A stretch of 64,000 nucleotides of DNA from Methanosarcina barkeri str. Wiesmoor (GCF_000969985.1 NZ_CP009526.1:310001-374000); one strand, 5' to 3'; shown: positions 37,458 to 47,589, counted from the first letter of the stretch. Notes: a model not told the origin generated them from the letters alone. Made by a program: numbers and translations.

Positions 37458-37901
37458 ATGACGGAAACGAAAAAAGAAGAGGTTACAAAGTACATTGTAA
37501 TCAGTTCGGACAAAGTGCTGCCTTCAGATGCAGCTATGAAGATCTATGAGTCAGAGTTTCCAGTTACGGTAAAGGAGACATGTTTTGGACTTATCGTATC
37601 AGGAGCCAAAGATGATGTCCAGACCCTGGTTGAACAAATCCGGCAACTGGATAAAAATCATATTTTCGTAAAGGATAGGGGATTTCCCCCAGGAGATGAG
37701 AGGCGCTGCCGCGCAAGCAGGGGAGGTGGCCCACGACCAGGTTTCCATTTCTTGAGGGAAGAAGTGGAAATGCTTCCTTCCATAGGGGCTGCACTTGACG
37801 AACTGGAAGCAAAGGAATGTGTAACAGAAAAATGCAAAAAGAAATGCAGGCTTAAAACTTCGGACCTGGAAAAAGTTATTGAAGAGGAGCTTGCGAGGTG
37901 A
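37458..37901 (+). CDS. mmp6: Methanogenesis marker protein 6
   Basis: The 147-aa protein matches methanogenesis marker 6: a central FVKDRGFPPGDERRCRASRG motif and a cysteine-rich C-terminus (KECVTEKCKKKCRLKTSDLEK near 119-139), with an N-terminal half reading YIVISSDKVLPSDAAMKIYE. The cysteine cluster may bind a metal or Fe-S centre. Its stop overlaps the GTG start of mmp5, indicating coupling. The biochemical role is not established; its constant linkage with A2 and markers 3, 5, 15, 17 and 7 points to MCR activation or F430 handling. Confidence 0.92.
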   Translation: MTETKKEEVTKYIVISSDKVLPSDAAMKIYESEFPVTVKETCFGLIVSGAKDDVQTLVEQIRQLDKNHIFVKDRGFPPGDERRCRASRGGGPRPGFHFLREEVEMLPSIGAALDELEAKECVTEKCKKKCRLKTSDLEKVIEEELAR

Positions 37902-38407
37902 GTTTTTTGGCAAAGGTTTTCATTTATCCTATAAATAGTCTTATTTTAGCTGATCTGGTTGAACGTTTCGGGCACAAACCCCTTACTATGATGAGTCAGA
38001 TCCGAGAAAAAGTTACAAGCCTCAGCCTTGACTCTCCTCCTCTAAATATTACTCCTGAAGACCCTAAATTGGGTCTTAAGTATGCTGCAATTGAAGTGCC
38101 GGCTGGAGTTAGGGGAAGAATGTCGTTGATAGGCCCTCTTATAGAACAGACAGAAGCTGCAATTATAGTTGAAAACCCACCTACGGACTTTGGTTGCGTG
38201 GGTTGTAACCGTACAAATGAGCTGACGAAGTATCTGGTCCGCTCAAAAGGTGTCCCCATACTCGAAGTGAAGTACCCTGAATCCGACGACGAAGCCCGTG
38301 ATTTTGTAAACAAAATCGTGACATTTCTGGAGTCATTGCCTAATGAGAAGTCTGAAGATGATAAGTCAAAAAGTGAAAAACAATCAGAAAAGGAGGGCAA
38401 AAAATGA
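37898..38407 (+). CDS. mmp5: Methanogenesis marker protein 5
   Basis: The 169-aa protein matches marker 5. It starts at GTG overlapping the mmp6 stop (gtga). Features include [20 protein letters not shown] near 25-44 and a [16 protein letters not shown] segment near 98-113 with a CxxC. The C-terminus is a charged, lysine/glutamate-rich tail of about 25 residues. Its stop overlaps the mmp15 start (ATGA). Function unproven. Confidence 0.9.
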   Translation: MSFLAKVFIYPINSLILADLVERFGHKPLTMMSQIREKVTSLSLDSPPLNITPEDPKLGLKYAAIEVPAGVRGRMSLIGPLIEQTEAAIIVENPPTDFGCVGCNRTNELTKYLVRSKGVPILEVKYPESDDEARDFVNKIVTFLESLPNEKSEDDKSKSEKQSEKEGKK

Positions 38408-39651
38408 GTGATGAAGAGTCGGGACTTGTTAAGATTGCACTGGTATCCTGTGGCTCTGAGTATGCTGGAGTTCAGCCTGAGTTTGAAGAAGCAGCAGCTA
38501 AAGTGAATGCAAAATTTATTTATCCTGAAATTGATGTTTCATCTGTAGATACTATAGGCAGAGAGTTCGGGCTTGAGGTTGCGAGTGGAGACCTGAGGCT
38601 TATGATGGCTCGGGCAAAAGCTGTTGTTGAAGGTATAACCAATGCGGACGGAGTTTTCATTACTACCTGTTTCCGCTGTGCCGAAGGAGCTATTGTACGA
38701 AATGAGGTCAGAAGATATATCCATGAACATTCCAATATTCCGGTAATCAGCTATTCTTTTACCGAAAGCACCAGTGCGGGTACGCTTCTTACTCGTCTGG
38801 AAGCTCTTACTACAATTGTCAGACGCAGGCACCTTCTTACAAGGGAAGTTCAGACAGGGCTGACCGCGGGAATAGATTCAGGGTCAACAACAACAAAAGC
38901 CGTGATAATGAGGGACAACAAAATAATAGGCATGGGCTGGGTGCCCACAACAAAAGTCCTTGAAAGTGCTGAAGAAGCTTACTCTATTGCCCTGAAAGAG
39001 GCTGGTGTTTCCAGGGAAGAAATTCAGGCTCTGGGTACGACCGGATATGGGCGATTTCTTATAGGTACTCATTTTAAAGCTCAACTTATTCAGGAAGAAA
39101 TTACTGTTAACTCAAAAGGAGCCGTCTACCTTGCTGATAAGCAGAAAGGCAATGCAACAGTTATTGATATAGGCGGTATGGACAACAAGGCAATCTCGGT
39201 TCAGGACGGAATTCCCGGAATGTTTACAATGGGTGGGATTTGCGCAGGTGCTTCCGGACGTTTCTTTGAGATGATCTCAAAGCGGCTTGGTGTAGATATC
39301 ACTGAACTGGGAGCTCTGGCAGTTAAAGGGATGCATGAACATGTATCTATGAACAGCTACTGCATAGTTTTCGGAACTCAATCCCTTGTAAATTCCCTTG
39401 CAAGAGGAGCCACTCCTGAGGATGTGGCTGCTGCAGCCTGCTATAGTGTGGTAGAACAGATCTATGAGCAGCAGTTACAGGAAGTAGATGTTAAAGAGCC
39501 ACTTATTCTTGTGGGTGGATCTTCCCTAATTGCAGGAGTACCAAAAGCCCTCGGAGAACTTCTAAAGATCGATGTCCTTGTGCCTGAGAACTCACACCTT
39601 ATAGGAGCAGTAGGAGCAGCTTTGCTTGCCTCGGGCTTTGTGGAGGAGTGA
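38404..39651 (+). CDS. mmp15: Methanogenesis marker protein 15 (BcrA/D-like ASKHA ATPase)
   Basis: The 415-aa protein has an N-terminal domain of about 150 residues, then an ASKHA ATPase: [14 protein letters not shown] (phosphate 1), [12 protein letters not shown] (phosphate 2) and [16 protein letters not shown] (adenosine). A conserved [14 protein letters not shown] holds the cysteine that in 2-hydroxyacyl-CoA dehydratase activases binds the shared Fe-S cluster. It is therefore an ATP-driven electron-transfer activator, fitting its reported place in the MCR activation complex. Start ATGA overlaps mmp5. Confidence 0.93.
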   Translation: MSDEESGLVKIALVSCGSEYAGVQPEFEEAAAKVNAKFIYPEIDVSSVDTIGREFGLEVASGDLRLMMARAKAVVEGITNADGVFITTCFRCAEGAIVRNEVRRYIHEHSNIPVISYSFTESTSAGTLLTRLEALTTIVRRRHLLTREVQTGLTAGIDSGSTTTKAVIMRDNKIIGMGWVPTTKVLESAEEAYSIALKEAGVSREEIQALGTTGYGRFLIGTHFKAQLIQEEITVNSKGAVYLADKQKGNATVIDIGGMDNKAISVQDGIPGMFTMGGICAGASGRFFEMISKRLGVDITELGALAVKGMHEHVSMNSYCIVFGTQSLVNSLARGATPEDVAAAACYSVVEQIYEQQLQEVDVKEPLILVGGSSLIAGVPKALGELLKIDVLVPENSHLIGAVGAALLASGFVEE

Positions 39652-39658
39652 GGAAAAG

Positions 39659-40258
39659 ATGGATCCACTTGAAGTTTTTGATGTCGAGTCCGCAATTGCT
39701 CCGGAGCAGGAATTTTATAGAAAGATTATCGAGGACAATCTTTCAAGTCTCAAGCTTGTCCCGGCTATAGGGAGAATAAAGGTAGTGTTGAGACCTGAAG
39801 ATTCCCTTTTTCAGATGGCAATTCTCCTGAGGGATGTGGGCACCAGAGTTACAACAACTGATATTGCTGACATGGAAGTAAAACCGATTGCCAGTCAGAT
39901 AATAATTTCAATCAAAAAAGAGCAGTATATTCCAGAATTACTGGGAAAACTCTGGGAACGCTATGGAAAAGCAAATATCAGCCAGCCTGACCGCTGGACT
40001 GTGACCATAAGTACGGATAATCCAAGGGCAGAAGCGGCTTTTCTTAAAGATATGATGGTTGCAGATCCAAGGCACAGGCTTCACGAAAATCTTGTTGATT
40101 TTGCAATTCGTGTTACTCCAGAGGGTTTCAGGGTTCGGTATCATTTGTATAAAGGTAACCAGTTTATTTTCGTGGCGTCTGAGGAAGCACTAAAACATGA
40201 GTGGATCGAAGAAGCAGGAGCGATGCTCGAAGAACTGACGAAAGGAGGGAAAAAGTAA
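39659..40258 (+). CDS. mmp17: Methanogenesis marker protein 17
   Basis: I start this at the ATG at 39659 (MDPLEVFDVESAIAPEQEF) because GTGAGGAAAAG precedes it; an upstream frame adds 11 residues overlapping mmp15. The 199-aa product matches marker 17, a small protein of the MCR activation complex. It lies seven bases after mmp15 and one base before mmp7. No catalytic motif is visible. Confidence 0.9.
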   Translation: MDPLEVFDVESAIAPEQEFYRKIIEDNLSSLKLVPAIGRIKVVLRPEDSLFQMAILLRDVGTRVTTTDIADMEVKPIASQIIISIKKEQYIPELLGKLWERYGKANISQPDRWTVTISTDNPRAEAAFLKDMMVADPRHRLHENLVDFAIRVTPEGFRVRYHLYKGNQFIFVASEEALKHEWIEEAGAMLEELTKGGKK

Positions 40259-40259
40259 G

Positions 40260-41192
40260 ATGGCTGTACTCCGACCCTATCTTTATACCGGTGGTGTCCA
40301 CAAGCATGGACTTTTAATTGAGCTGCTGGAGGACCTTGGAGGTTACATAATCCAGAAAGTAGTTACGGGGACTGAAGTCAATCTTATTATGCTTATTCCG
40401 GAAAAAGATATTCCAATAGTGAAAAAGCAATCTGACGAACTACTTGGAATGATGGTAGAAGCTCCCCTGACTGGAGTTGAGATTGCAGTTGTTTCGCCAA
40501 CTCTTGCTTCTCACCACCTTCCGCATTCAGCCTGTGACATAGCAGAGTATCTCCGTCATCCTGGGGCCAATACAAACATGATAGGACTTGCAAGAGGAAT
40601 GGGGCGACGTGTATCCCTGTCCATGGATTACGAAAGGAGACTTATCAACGAACACGATATTGCAGTTTTCACATTTGGGTCTTTCAGTGACTGCATAATA
40701 AACAAAAAGCCAAAGCTTTTTGAAGGCATAGAAATTCCTATTGTGGTTACAGGCGGGCCTGACCTTAAGACCGAGGAAGTTCCCGGAGCAGACCTTTACG
40801 TTGGGGATATTGGGAGGACTTCTCACAGGTTGAGAAAAGCCGAGGAAATTAGCGCCCTTGATAAACTCAATGAAGGAGTTGGAAAGATTGCTGATAATAT
40901 TCGTAAACAGCAGGCAAAAGATCCTCTCGCAGTGCTTCCTGCCAGAGTTATGAAAGAGATTGAAAACCAGGTCCCGGAAATCCGAACTGTACTTTCGCCT
41001 GCTCCACTTACCCTCCAGCTTAATGGGCTCAGAGTCAAGTTGCCTTATGATGAATTCCACGAAAAAATTGAAAAACTGGAATTTGATGAAGGGGTTACTC
41101 TTTCCGAACTTGCAAATATTTCAAAATCAAAAATGAAAAATTATATATTGATAAAAATCAAATCTAAGTCTGACGTTGGTTTTGCAATTTGA
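40260..41192 (+). CDS. mmp7: Methanogenesis marker protein 7
   Basis: The 310-aa protein matches marker 7. Features include the N-terminal YLYTGGVHKHGLLIELLEDL, a histidine-cysteine segment SHHLPHSACDIAEYL near 83-97, and TGGPDLKTEEVPGADLYVGD near 164-183. Marker 7 forms part of the ATP-driven MCR activation complex and has been linked to the nitrogenase-like Fe-S clusters there. It ends the run; a 140-base gap follows. Confidence 0.9.
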   Translation: MAVLRPYLYTGGVHKHGLLIELLEDLGGYIIQKVVTGTEVNLIMLIPEKDIPIVKKQSDELLGMMVEAPLTGVEIAVVSPTLASHHLPHSACDIAEYLRHPGANTNMIGLARGMGRRVSLSMDYERRLINEHDIAVFTFGSFSDCIINKKPKLFEGIEIPIVVTGGPDLKTEEVPGADLYVGDIGRTSHRLRKAEEISALDKLNEGVGKIADNIRKQQAKDPLAVLPARVMKEIENQVPEIRTVLSPAPLTLQLNGLRVKLPYDEFHEKIEKLEFDEGVTLSELANISKSKMKNYILIKIKSKSDVGFAI

Positions 41193-41334
41193 CCCGGATT
41201 CTGTTGCATTAAGAGTTATTTGCTTTACATTTTACTGGGTGCGTGTTTTTCACTTATCCTCTATATTGTAAAGCCTGCCACAGAAAACGGAGTCCGAATC
41301 TTTTTTCCACGTTAATCTACGCTGGTGGTTTCGT

Positions 41335-41802
41335 ATGGAACTTGAGGATATTGTGGAAATTTTGAAAAAGGACCCTGAGAAAGCTGTTCCTGAACTCCTT
41401 GAAGATGTCCGGAATCAGTATGGTGAAGTCCCGTATATAATGAACTTCATGAAAGATCTCCCGGAGATTTTCATCCCAAAAACGCTTTACGAGAACTCTA
41501 TAATGAGGGGATTCAAGAACCTCGACCCAGAGACAGTTGAACTTATCGCGATAGGTGTAGCTTCTGCCCTTCGCTGCGAGCATTGCCTAAAAATGCATAT
41601 TAGAGTCGCAAAACGGAAAGGGGTTAGCAAAGAAAAAATATTTTATGCAATTATGATAGGAGCATCTCTCTCCAATGCCGCAGTACTCGCTGAAAGCACA
41701 AGAGCACTTACATCCGAATTTCCGGATGAAGGAAATGAAGAAGAATACTGCTGTGACTCGAACTGTGAGATATGCAATATCTCCAAAGCCACTTTTAAGT
41801 AA
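41335..41802 (+). CDS. Carboxymuconolactone decarboxylase / AhpD-like protein
   Basis: The 155-aa protein has the AhpD-like redox motif CEHCLKMHIRVAKRKGVS (CxxC then H, near 81-98), as in alkylhydroperoxidase-type and CMD-family proteins that use a vicinal cysteine pair. The C-terminus adds a second cysteine group (YCCDSNCEIC). It may act in peroxide defence or thiol relay. It is 142 bases after mmp7, on the same strand, so it could belong to that unit or stand alone. Confidence 0.85.
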   Translation: MELEDIVEILKKDPEKAVPELLEDVRNQYGEVPYIMNFMKDLPEIFIPKTLYENSIMRGFKNLDPETVELIAIGVASALRCEHCLKMHIRVAKRKGVSKEKIFYAIMIGASLSNAAVLAESTRALTSEFPDEGNEEEYCCDSNCEICNISKATFK

Positions 41803-42145
41803 ATAGATAATTGAGTAGATCTAAATTCACTATAAACACTGTAGAAATTCACTGTAGTAATTCGTTTTTGTGATATTATAAATTCAGTTCATCAGGATCT
41901 TATTTAATTTTGAAAAATTAATTTCCTGAACAAACCTGACCAAAAGCTAATCTGGGAGTTCTTCATCAATAATCATCCACCGATACAAACCCGCCTTCTT
42001 GCACTGGTTTTATGCGCACATGTGCGATAAAGGTGGAGTATATGCGGGATGCATATTGTATGTATGCAGGAGATAGATACTTTTACGTCAGGTTTTCAGG
42101 TTAATAATATTTATTATGGTAGGCCGATTTATATAAGTTGAGACT
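41803..42145. promoter_or_regulatory. Promoter region of the matrixin-like gene
   Basis: Contains a palindrome gcgcacatgtgcg near 42013-42025 and a TATA-like box (atttatataag) at about 42128-42138, only 7-17 bases before the annotated ATG. No gene. Confidence 0.4.
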
Positions 42146-42835
42146 ATGTACAGAGTTAGATTCTCTTTTATGCTGTTACTGATGGTACTTATTTTACCCA
42201 CTGTCTCAGCTGTATCTGAAGCGAATCCGGAAAAAATTCTGGATTATCCATGGGACCACTCCCCTATTACTGTATATATTGATGACAGCAATGTTCCCGA
42301 ACACTACAGCCCGAGCTATTACGCGCAAATAGAAAAGGCTATGGAATACTGGGAGGAGGGAGGAAACGGAAACCTTGAGTTTACTCCTGTTTTCAAACTT
42401 GTGGATTCTAAAGAAGCTGATATCAGGATAAAATGGGTCGAGAATCTGGAGAACGTTGAAGGTGCTCCTCAGGGCGTTGCTGGCTATGCAAGCCCTAGAG
42501 TATCTGATGGTCGATTTGTAAGGGTCGACATAGTGCTTGAGGTAGGAAATTATCAAGGAAGAGCCTGGTACCAGTATGGGGATGCAACAATGCTTTCTAT
42601 TGCAAAGCATGAATTCGGACATGCACTGGGCCTGGGGCATAGTAGCAACAGAAAAGATATCATGTATCCTGAGTACGAGCAAAGAGAAGATATAAACCCC
42701 CTCCTCCTGAGCAAGTACGGGCCTATACTGCAGATGGCAGCTCTTGCGGCTCTTGTAGTTCTCCTGTCCCTCGGGGTAAGCTGGCTGCGCAGCAGGAAAA
42801 AAAGGAAAAAACTTGAGAATAAATATTTTAAGTAA
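42146..42835 (+). CDS. Membrane-anchored matrixin-like metalloprotease
   Basis: The 229-aa protein has a signal peptide or N-terminal anchor (FSFMLLLMVLILPTVSAVS), a metzincin zinc site HEFGHALGLGH (His155, Glu156, His159, His165) and the Met-turn DIMYPEY a few residues later, so it is a minimal M10-type peptidase acting outside the cell. A C-terminal hydrophobic helix (about 197-213) followed by a basic tail anchors it to the membrane. The TATA box is so close to the ATG that the start could be the internal Met at residue 9. Substrates may be S-layer or other surface proteins. Confidence 0.85.
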   Translation: MYRVRFSFMLLLMVLILPTVSAVSEANPEKILDYPWDHSPITVYIDDSNVPEHYSPSYYAQIEKAMEYWEEGGNGNLEFTPVFKLVDSKEADIRIKWVENLENVEGAPQGVAGYASPRVSDGRFVRVDIVLEVGNYQGRAWYQYGDATMLSIAKHEFGHALGLGHSSNRKDIMYPEYEQREDINPLLLSKYGPILQMAALAALVVLLSLGVSWLRSRKKRKKLENKYFK

Positions 42836-43448
42836 AAATTTATTTAAAGTATCCCAGATTAAATCCAAGTTAAAACCTTATCCTAAAAATCAAAATTGGT
42901 TTTGGATAAGTTTACAAAAAATATTGTTGTAATAAAAATATTGTTGTAATAATACTTTATTCACATCCTCTTTATTAAATTTTTAAGTTTTCAATGAATG
43001 TATGAAATTTACTTTTACCCATATTATGATTTGAAGAGGATACTTTTTTCATTTATCCATATTTTTAAATCCATTTCAACTAATCTGATATATTCACAGT
43101 AGTTCCTAATATTTCCGGTTCAGAATCATGTTTGACTCCAAAAAGAATGAATAGTTGTTAGCATCCTCGCAACTAAAAATGGAACTATAAAAGACTTCAT
43201 TGGTCATCGGTTAGGAAATTTTATTGCCTGAAAACTATCAATTTTACATTAGAAGTCGGCCTTAAATTTTGGCCTGTTTACATGAAATCGATACTTTGTT
43301 CCAGCGCGTAAACTATTAAATTATCTAATTAATTTTTGAAAGTTGACGCAGTTTATCATGAGTCTTCACTTAACCGAAGACGTATATGTAAAAAACTTAG
43401 ATGAGGATATTGAATCCTCATCCTATATTCTTTCTTAATTACATATTC
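42836..43448. other. AT-rich gene-less stretch between convergent genes
   Basis: Lies between convergent ends. It has direct repeats (aaaatattgttgtaata twice near 42917-42952). No gene or RNA seen. Confidence 0.4.
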
Positions 43449-45209
43449 TTACTTTCTTTTATACAAAAATACAGCAAGCAAACTAACGATCCCAAAAACT
43501 GATTCAAAACCTGGAGATTTTTTGCCTTCATTTTCAGAAGTATTTGGACTTTGTGTCTGTTTAACATTTGTTGCATTACTTGCATTGTTTTCAAGACTAC
43601 TATTAGATCCAGATTGAGTTTCAGATTTTGTTTCGTTCAGAGTTGCGTTTGATGCTGTCTTGCCAGTTATTGCAAAAGGAGACGATAATCCTGGGGTTTC
43701 AGTTATGAAATACAGGTACTCATTATCTTCTCCTGCAAGAGTAGTTTGTAAAGGATTCCATTTTGAATCATTGTACTTATTGAAGTTAACGGAAGACTTG
43801 TCTATATTTTTATCTTGTAACCAGGATTTTTCAACCTTGAAATATACTATTGCATTTTCAATATTATCGGGAGTTGCAAATCCACTGTTTCCTACCCAGA
43901 TGTTTACGAATTTATATACTTCATCAGAAGGTGGTTCTGAAACCAGAGTGGACTGATTTATTAGCATCTCAACTATAGCTGTAGTTTTGCCAACAGTCTT
44001 TTTTGAATCAAAACTTATATTAGTGACAGGAGTGGCATTTTGTGGGAAATTGAAATTTACAGAGTTTCCATATGTAATAGATGTCTGTGAAAGTTCTTTA
44101 GTTGCTACATTGCTTTGAGGTTCAGGCGAACCCCCGGTGCCCCCACTGCTCCTACTACCACTGCTCCTACTACCACTGCTCCTACTACCACTGCTCCTAC
44201 TACCACTGCTCCTACTACCACTGCTACTATCACTACTACTTATTATAGTTGCAGTTCCTACGCTATCTCTACTGCTGCTGCTGTCCTCACTATTGCTTCC
44301 ATCACTTGAGCTGCTCACGTCTTCCACATTTATTGTCTTGTTTGCTAGGCTTGTTCCGTTTTCATTGTTTACTATTAGATTGACAGTATAGTTTCCTGCT
44401 TGCGAATATATGTGTGTCGGATTCTGCTCGGTTGAATTAGTTCCGTCTCCAAAATCCCAGTTCCATCCATTTGCATTTTGTGAGGTGTCTGCAAACTGCA
44501 CATCGAGACCATTGAATGTATCGGCATCAAAGCCTGCTTCAGGAAGAACTTTTTGTTGTCCCTGAACAGTTATTTCTTGAGCTGTCGCATCCCACCCTCT
44601 TCCATTGCTCACTTCTAAAACAACTCTATAAGTCCCGGGAGAAGTGAAAGTATATGTTGGGTTCTTTTCTTTTGAAGTATTTGTCAGTCCAAAATACCAT
44701 AAAGCTGTAGTTGCATTTTTACTGTTGTCAGTAAATGTTACATTCAATGGTGCATATCCAGAAGTAGAAGATGCAGAGAAATTAGCAGTTGGCAGACCTG
44801 TAGTGTTTTTATTTCCTACCACATAATCTATCTTTTTAAGTGAATCACTTCCATTAGACCCAACTACAATTAAAGTAACATTGAAGACTCCATAAGCACC
44901 AACTCTCCCAAATTCATGAGAAGTAGTTACCAGGTTTCCGTTTCCAGCGCTGTAAGACCAGTGGTCAATTTGAGGATTATAAAATTCCCATTTCCATCTG
45001 GCAACTTGACCGGTAACGTTACCATTTAGCCTGGACTCAAAAGGAACAGTCCCATGAGTAATATTACAAGTAAAGTCATTAATTGTGACATTATCTGAAG
45101 ATGTGACATTGCCTGCAGCTGAAACCACTCCAATTGATGGTATAATAGCTAAGGCTACTTGCAAGAATAGTATAACTAATAAAACCATAGATAAAAAAGA
45201 TTTTTTCAT
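43449..45209 (-). CDS. PGF-CTERM surface glycoprotein with PKD domains
   Basis: I start at 45209 (MKKSFLSMVLLVILFLQ) because AAGGAG lies just upstream; a longer frame to 45311 adds a non-signal-like extension. The about 586-aa protein has a signal peptide and three PKD-like domains (RWKWEFYN, ALWYFGLTNTS, WNWDFGDGTNST). A Ser/Gly/Arg repeat region follows, then a PGF-pre-PGF-type domain (VNIWVGNSGFATPDNIENA; LSSPFAITGK), an Asn/Thr/Ser linker and a C-terminal sorting signal SPGFESVFGIVSLLAVFLYK. The last is the PGF-CTERM signal processed by an archaeosortase, so the protein is lipid-anchored at the surface and probably glycosylated. Confidence 0.88.
   Translation of the reverse strand: MKKSFLSMVLLVILFLQVALAIIPSIGVVSAAGNVTSSDNVTINDFTCNITHGTVPFESRLNGNVTGQVARWKWEFYNPQIDHWSYSAGNGNLVTTSHEFGRVGAYGVFNVTLIVVGSNGSDSLKKIDYVVGNKNTTGLPTANFSASSTSGYAPLNVTFTDNSKNATTALWYFGLTNTSKEKNPTYTFTSPGTYRVVLEVSNGRGWDATAQEITVQGQQKVLPEAGFDADTFNGLDVQFADTSQNANGWNWDFGDGTNSTEQNPTHIYSQAGNYTVNLIVNNENGTSLANKTINVEDVSSSSDGSNSEDSSSSRDSVGTATIISSSDSSSGSRSSGSRSSGSRSSGSRSSGSRSSGGTGGSPEPQSNVATKELSQTSITYGNSVNFNFPQNATPVTNISFDSKKTVGKTTAIVEMLINQSTLVSEPPSDEVYKFVNIWVGNSGFATPDNIENAIVYFKVEKSWLQDKNIDKSSVNFNKYNDSKWNPLQTTLAGEDNEYLYFITETPGLSSPFAITGKTASNATLNETKSETQSGSNSSLENNASNATNVKQTQSPNTSENEGKKSPGFESVFGIVSLLAVFLYKRK
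44138..44225. repeat. 15-bp coding tandem repeat (Gly-Ser-Arg-Ser-Ser)
   Basis: The DNA unit actaccactgctcct (15 bp) repeats about five times with nearly no change, giving GSRSS repeats in the surface protein linker. The length (a multiple of three) lets unit number vary without frameshift. Confidence 0.85.
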
Positions 45210-45474
45210 ATAAGGACTCCTTAAGGACAAACCAACTAATATGTAAATTCTACAACTCTTTACTTTAGTTGTATAAGTCCTATTCATTTTTGTTAGCTGT
45301 TTACAAGACAATGACCGAAAAATTTGTTCTTAAATATAAGCTTACTTTTTTGAATAGAATTATTTCAAGAGTATATCTCTAAAAAAAAGTTCAGTTAATC
45401 CGTAATTTCTTGAAAACAACCCCGATAAAGTAATAATTATGAAAATAGTTCTTGAAATTGTAATTATAGATTGT

Positions 45475-46369
45475 GAGCCTATCCCAAAGCTTCATGTAAT
45501 CTAATTATTACTGCTAATATCACAACTCCTAAATATGACGTTTCTTTGATTTCATATATTGGAAATACTTTTTTACATGACTCTATTCTACTGAAAAACC
45601 TCTATATTGCACTTTTCTTTTTTTATTCTTACTTATCTCAATTTATTGGTTTTTTTCTCTTCTTTTTCTTCCTATTTCCTTTATTTTCTGGTGCATTGGA
45701 CTTTATTCCTTTTCTCCTGTTATATTTCCTAATTTTAGCTGTATCATACATTGCATCAGCTGTCATTTTGGAAGGCCTGTTTACAGGCCTTCCTGCAGGT
45801 CTTTTTATCTTGAAGTTTTTAAGCGTAGGAATATATCGAGTTGAGTTATTCTTATTTGTGGGAACAATAACAATAATAATTATAATAATTATTATAATAA
45901 TAATGGTAATAATAAAGAGAGATAAGCATTCTAAGTCTACTAAAACGCTTAATTTTACCCTTTTTACTTTTTTATAGGCATCTTAATTGGTGTTTCCCCT
46001 TTTTTGGCAGGAATATCCTTTGTATCAGTAAAGCAATAGGAAATATCTATCTTATTCAAATTATAACTTTTGTTTAAAAGTTCATTGAAAATCTTCTGAT
46101 AGATACCATGTTCAAACAGTATAGATGAAATCTATGAACTGTTGACTTAGATCCATATCTTCTGGGAACGTTTTTCCACGTACAACCGGTCATAACAACG
46201 TATAAAATACCGTTCATTAACTTCCTCAATTTGCACGAGGCCTTTCTATATTCGGTTTCTGCGGAGGAAGATAAGGTTCTATGGAGTTCCATAGAACGTC
46301 ATCGATTTCATGGAATGACATAACGATAAATTTATAATTTCAATATAATATTACTTTTGGGATAGGATC
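45475..46369 (-). mobile_element. Decayed IS5-type insertion sequence
   Basis: Inverted ends gagcctatcccaaa (45475-45488) and tttgggataggatc (46356-46369) bound an element of about 895 bp. The minus strand encodes a broken transposase: N-terminus from 46321 (FHEIDDVLWNSIEPYLPPQ), then a frameshift near 46240 into GILYVVMTGCTWKNVPRRYG (46074-46292 frame), then an interrupted middle with a taa/aat microsatellite (45864-45914), then a C-terminal match to the copy at 53845-54132. It is not functional. The open frame on the plus strand (45546-45977) is an artefact. Confidence 0.8.
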
Positions 46370-47053
46370 TGTATTAAAAATATACTTAAAATAGACAACA
46401 AGTTCTTTATTTAGGGTCCTTCCAAATAAGTATTAAAACTAAGGGCATACAATGCTTATTTTAGATGATAGGTATGCATTTAGAGTTTCTCCAATTAAGG
46501 TACACTCTAAAAATCAATTTTTTAGATAAATAATATATAATACTCTTTTAAATCAAGAAAAAAGTGAAATAAATACTTTATTCTTTTACAATTTATGTTT
46601 ATTTATAAATAAGGCATATGATGTCATTTTCATCCATACAAAATTCAATGTTAAAAGTAAGGATAAATCAACGTTTAATTTACCAATTAAAGTACTTAAG
46701 TCATTTAAACAGCAAATAGATCATTTAATAAATGTACCTTGACTGGGGGAGGGCTGACACTACATTATATTTGGCAAATAAGGTTTAATATCCCTTAAAA
46801 AACTAATCATTTTTCAAGGGGTCTATCTTTATTATTAGCTTACTAATGGCCTTAGTGTAAGTCACTAATTTTTCTTTCGAATTTTTACTTAAAGAGCTGA
46901 TTCAAAAACCCAAAATCTACTTTTTTGAAACTCATTTTTAAAATCGTCAATTGAGATTCTGACTAATAAAGCAATTCTAGAACTCTTATAAATTATGAAA
47001 ATAAAAATTGGTTTTGTGACAGGCTCAGAAGGTAATCACTTTTCGGATAGATT
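46370..47053. other. AT-rich gene-less stretch
   Basis: No frame with a ribosome site. It ends with acttttcggatag (47038-47050), the end sequence shared with the element at 24191-24331. Confidence 0.45.
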
Positions 47054-47491
47054 TTAAATAGACATCTCTGGGGGTTCCTTATTTTCTGCAGCGAATCTTT
47101 TGAAGAATTCCTTGAAGTGATCCGGAAGAGCATCCATTTCCAGAATATTCTCAAGAGAGCTCCATGCATGTTCCACATGTTCATAGCTCAACTTTACATC
47201 AGCAATGACATATCCTCCATCATATATTATGACAATTACCTTTTTGTCTGGAAGCTCAAAGGTAGCATATCCTGCAATCTCTCCGGGAGTAATTGAAATC
47301 CCGGTTTCCTCCCAGACCTCCCGAACAACTGCATCTTTAAGAAGTTCTCCATTGCCCAGCTTTCCACCCGGCAAATCCCATTTTCCCGGATTGCTGTGAG
47401 AATTTTCCGATCGCCTGAGAAGCAGGAATTCGCCTTTCTCGTTCCGTAGAACGGCATAAACAGAAACGATGTAAGGTTTCTCCAGATTCAT
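47054..47491 (-). CDS. Nudix hydrolase
   Basis: The 145-aa protein contains a perfect Nudix box: GGK followed by the spacing Gx5Ex7REVWEETGI (about residues 41-64), which binds the divalent metal for pyrophosphohydrolysis of nucleoside diphosphate derivatives. The N-terminus (YAVLRNEKGEFLLLRRSENS) is typical of the MutT/ADP-ribose pyrophosphatase types. The substrate cannot be told. It stands alone. Confidence 0.9.
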   Translation of the reverse strand: MNLEKPYIVSVYAVLRNEKGEFLLLRRSENSHSNPGKWDLPGGKLGNGELLKDAVVREVWEETGISITPGEIAGYATFELPDKKVIVIIYDGGYVIADVKLSYEHVEHAWSSLENILEMDALPDHFKEFFKRFAAENKEPPEMSI

Positions 47492-47589
47492 ATAATATAT
47501 AGTGAAATTTCTCTGTCTTAAAGGCTGGCTCTTTTAAGATCTTCAATATATAACCTTTTTTAAATACAGATTCCAATAGCATTTTTTAA

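Noticed and set aside
44115-44391. Plus-strand frames of Pro/Thr or Leu repeats
   Set aside because: Shadow of the 15-bp repeat in the surface protein gene on the minus strand.
45546-45977. Plus-strand 143-aa hydrophobic frame
   Set aside because: Opposite strand of the decayed IS5-type transposase and a microsatellite; the corresponding region at 53819-54001 shows the minus-strand transposase frame intact.
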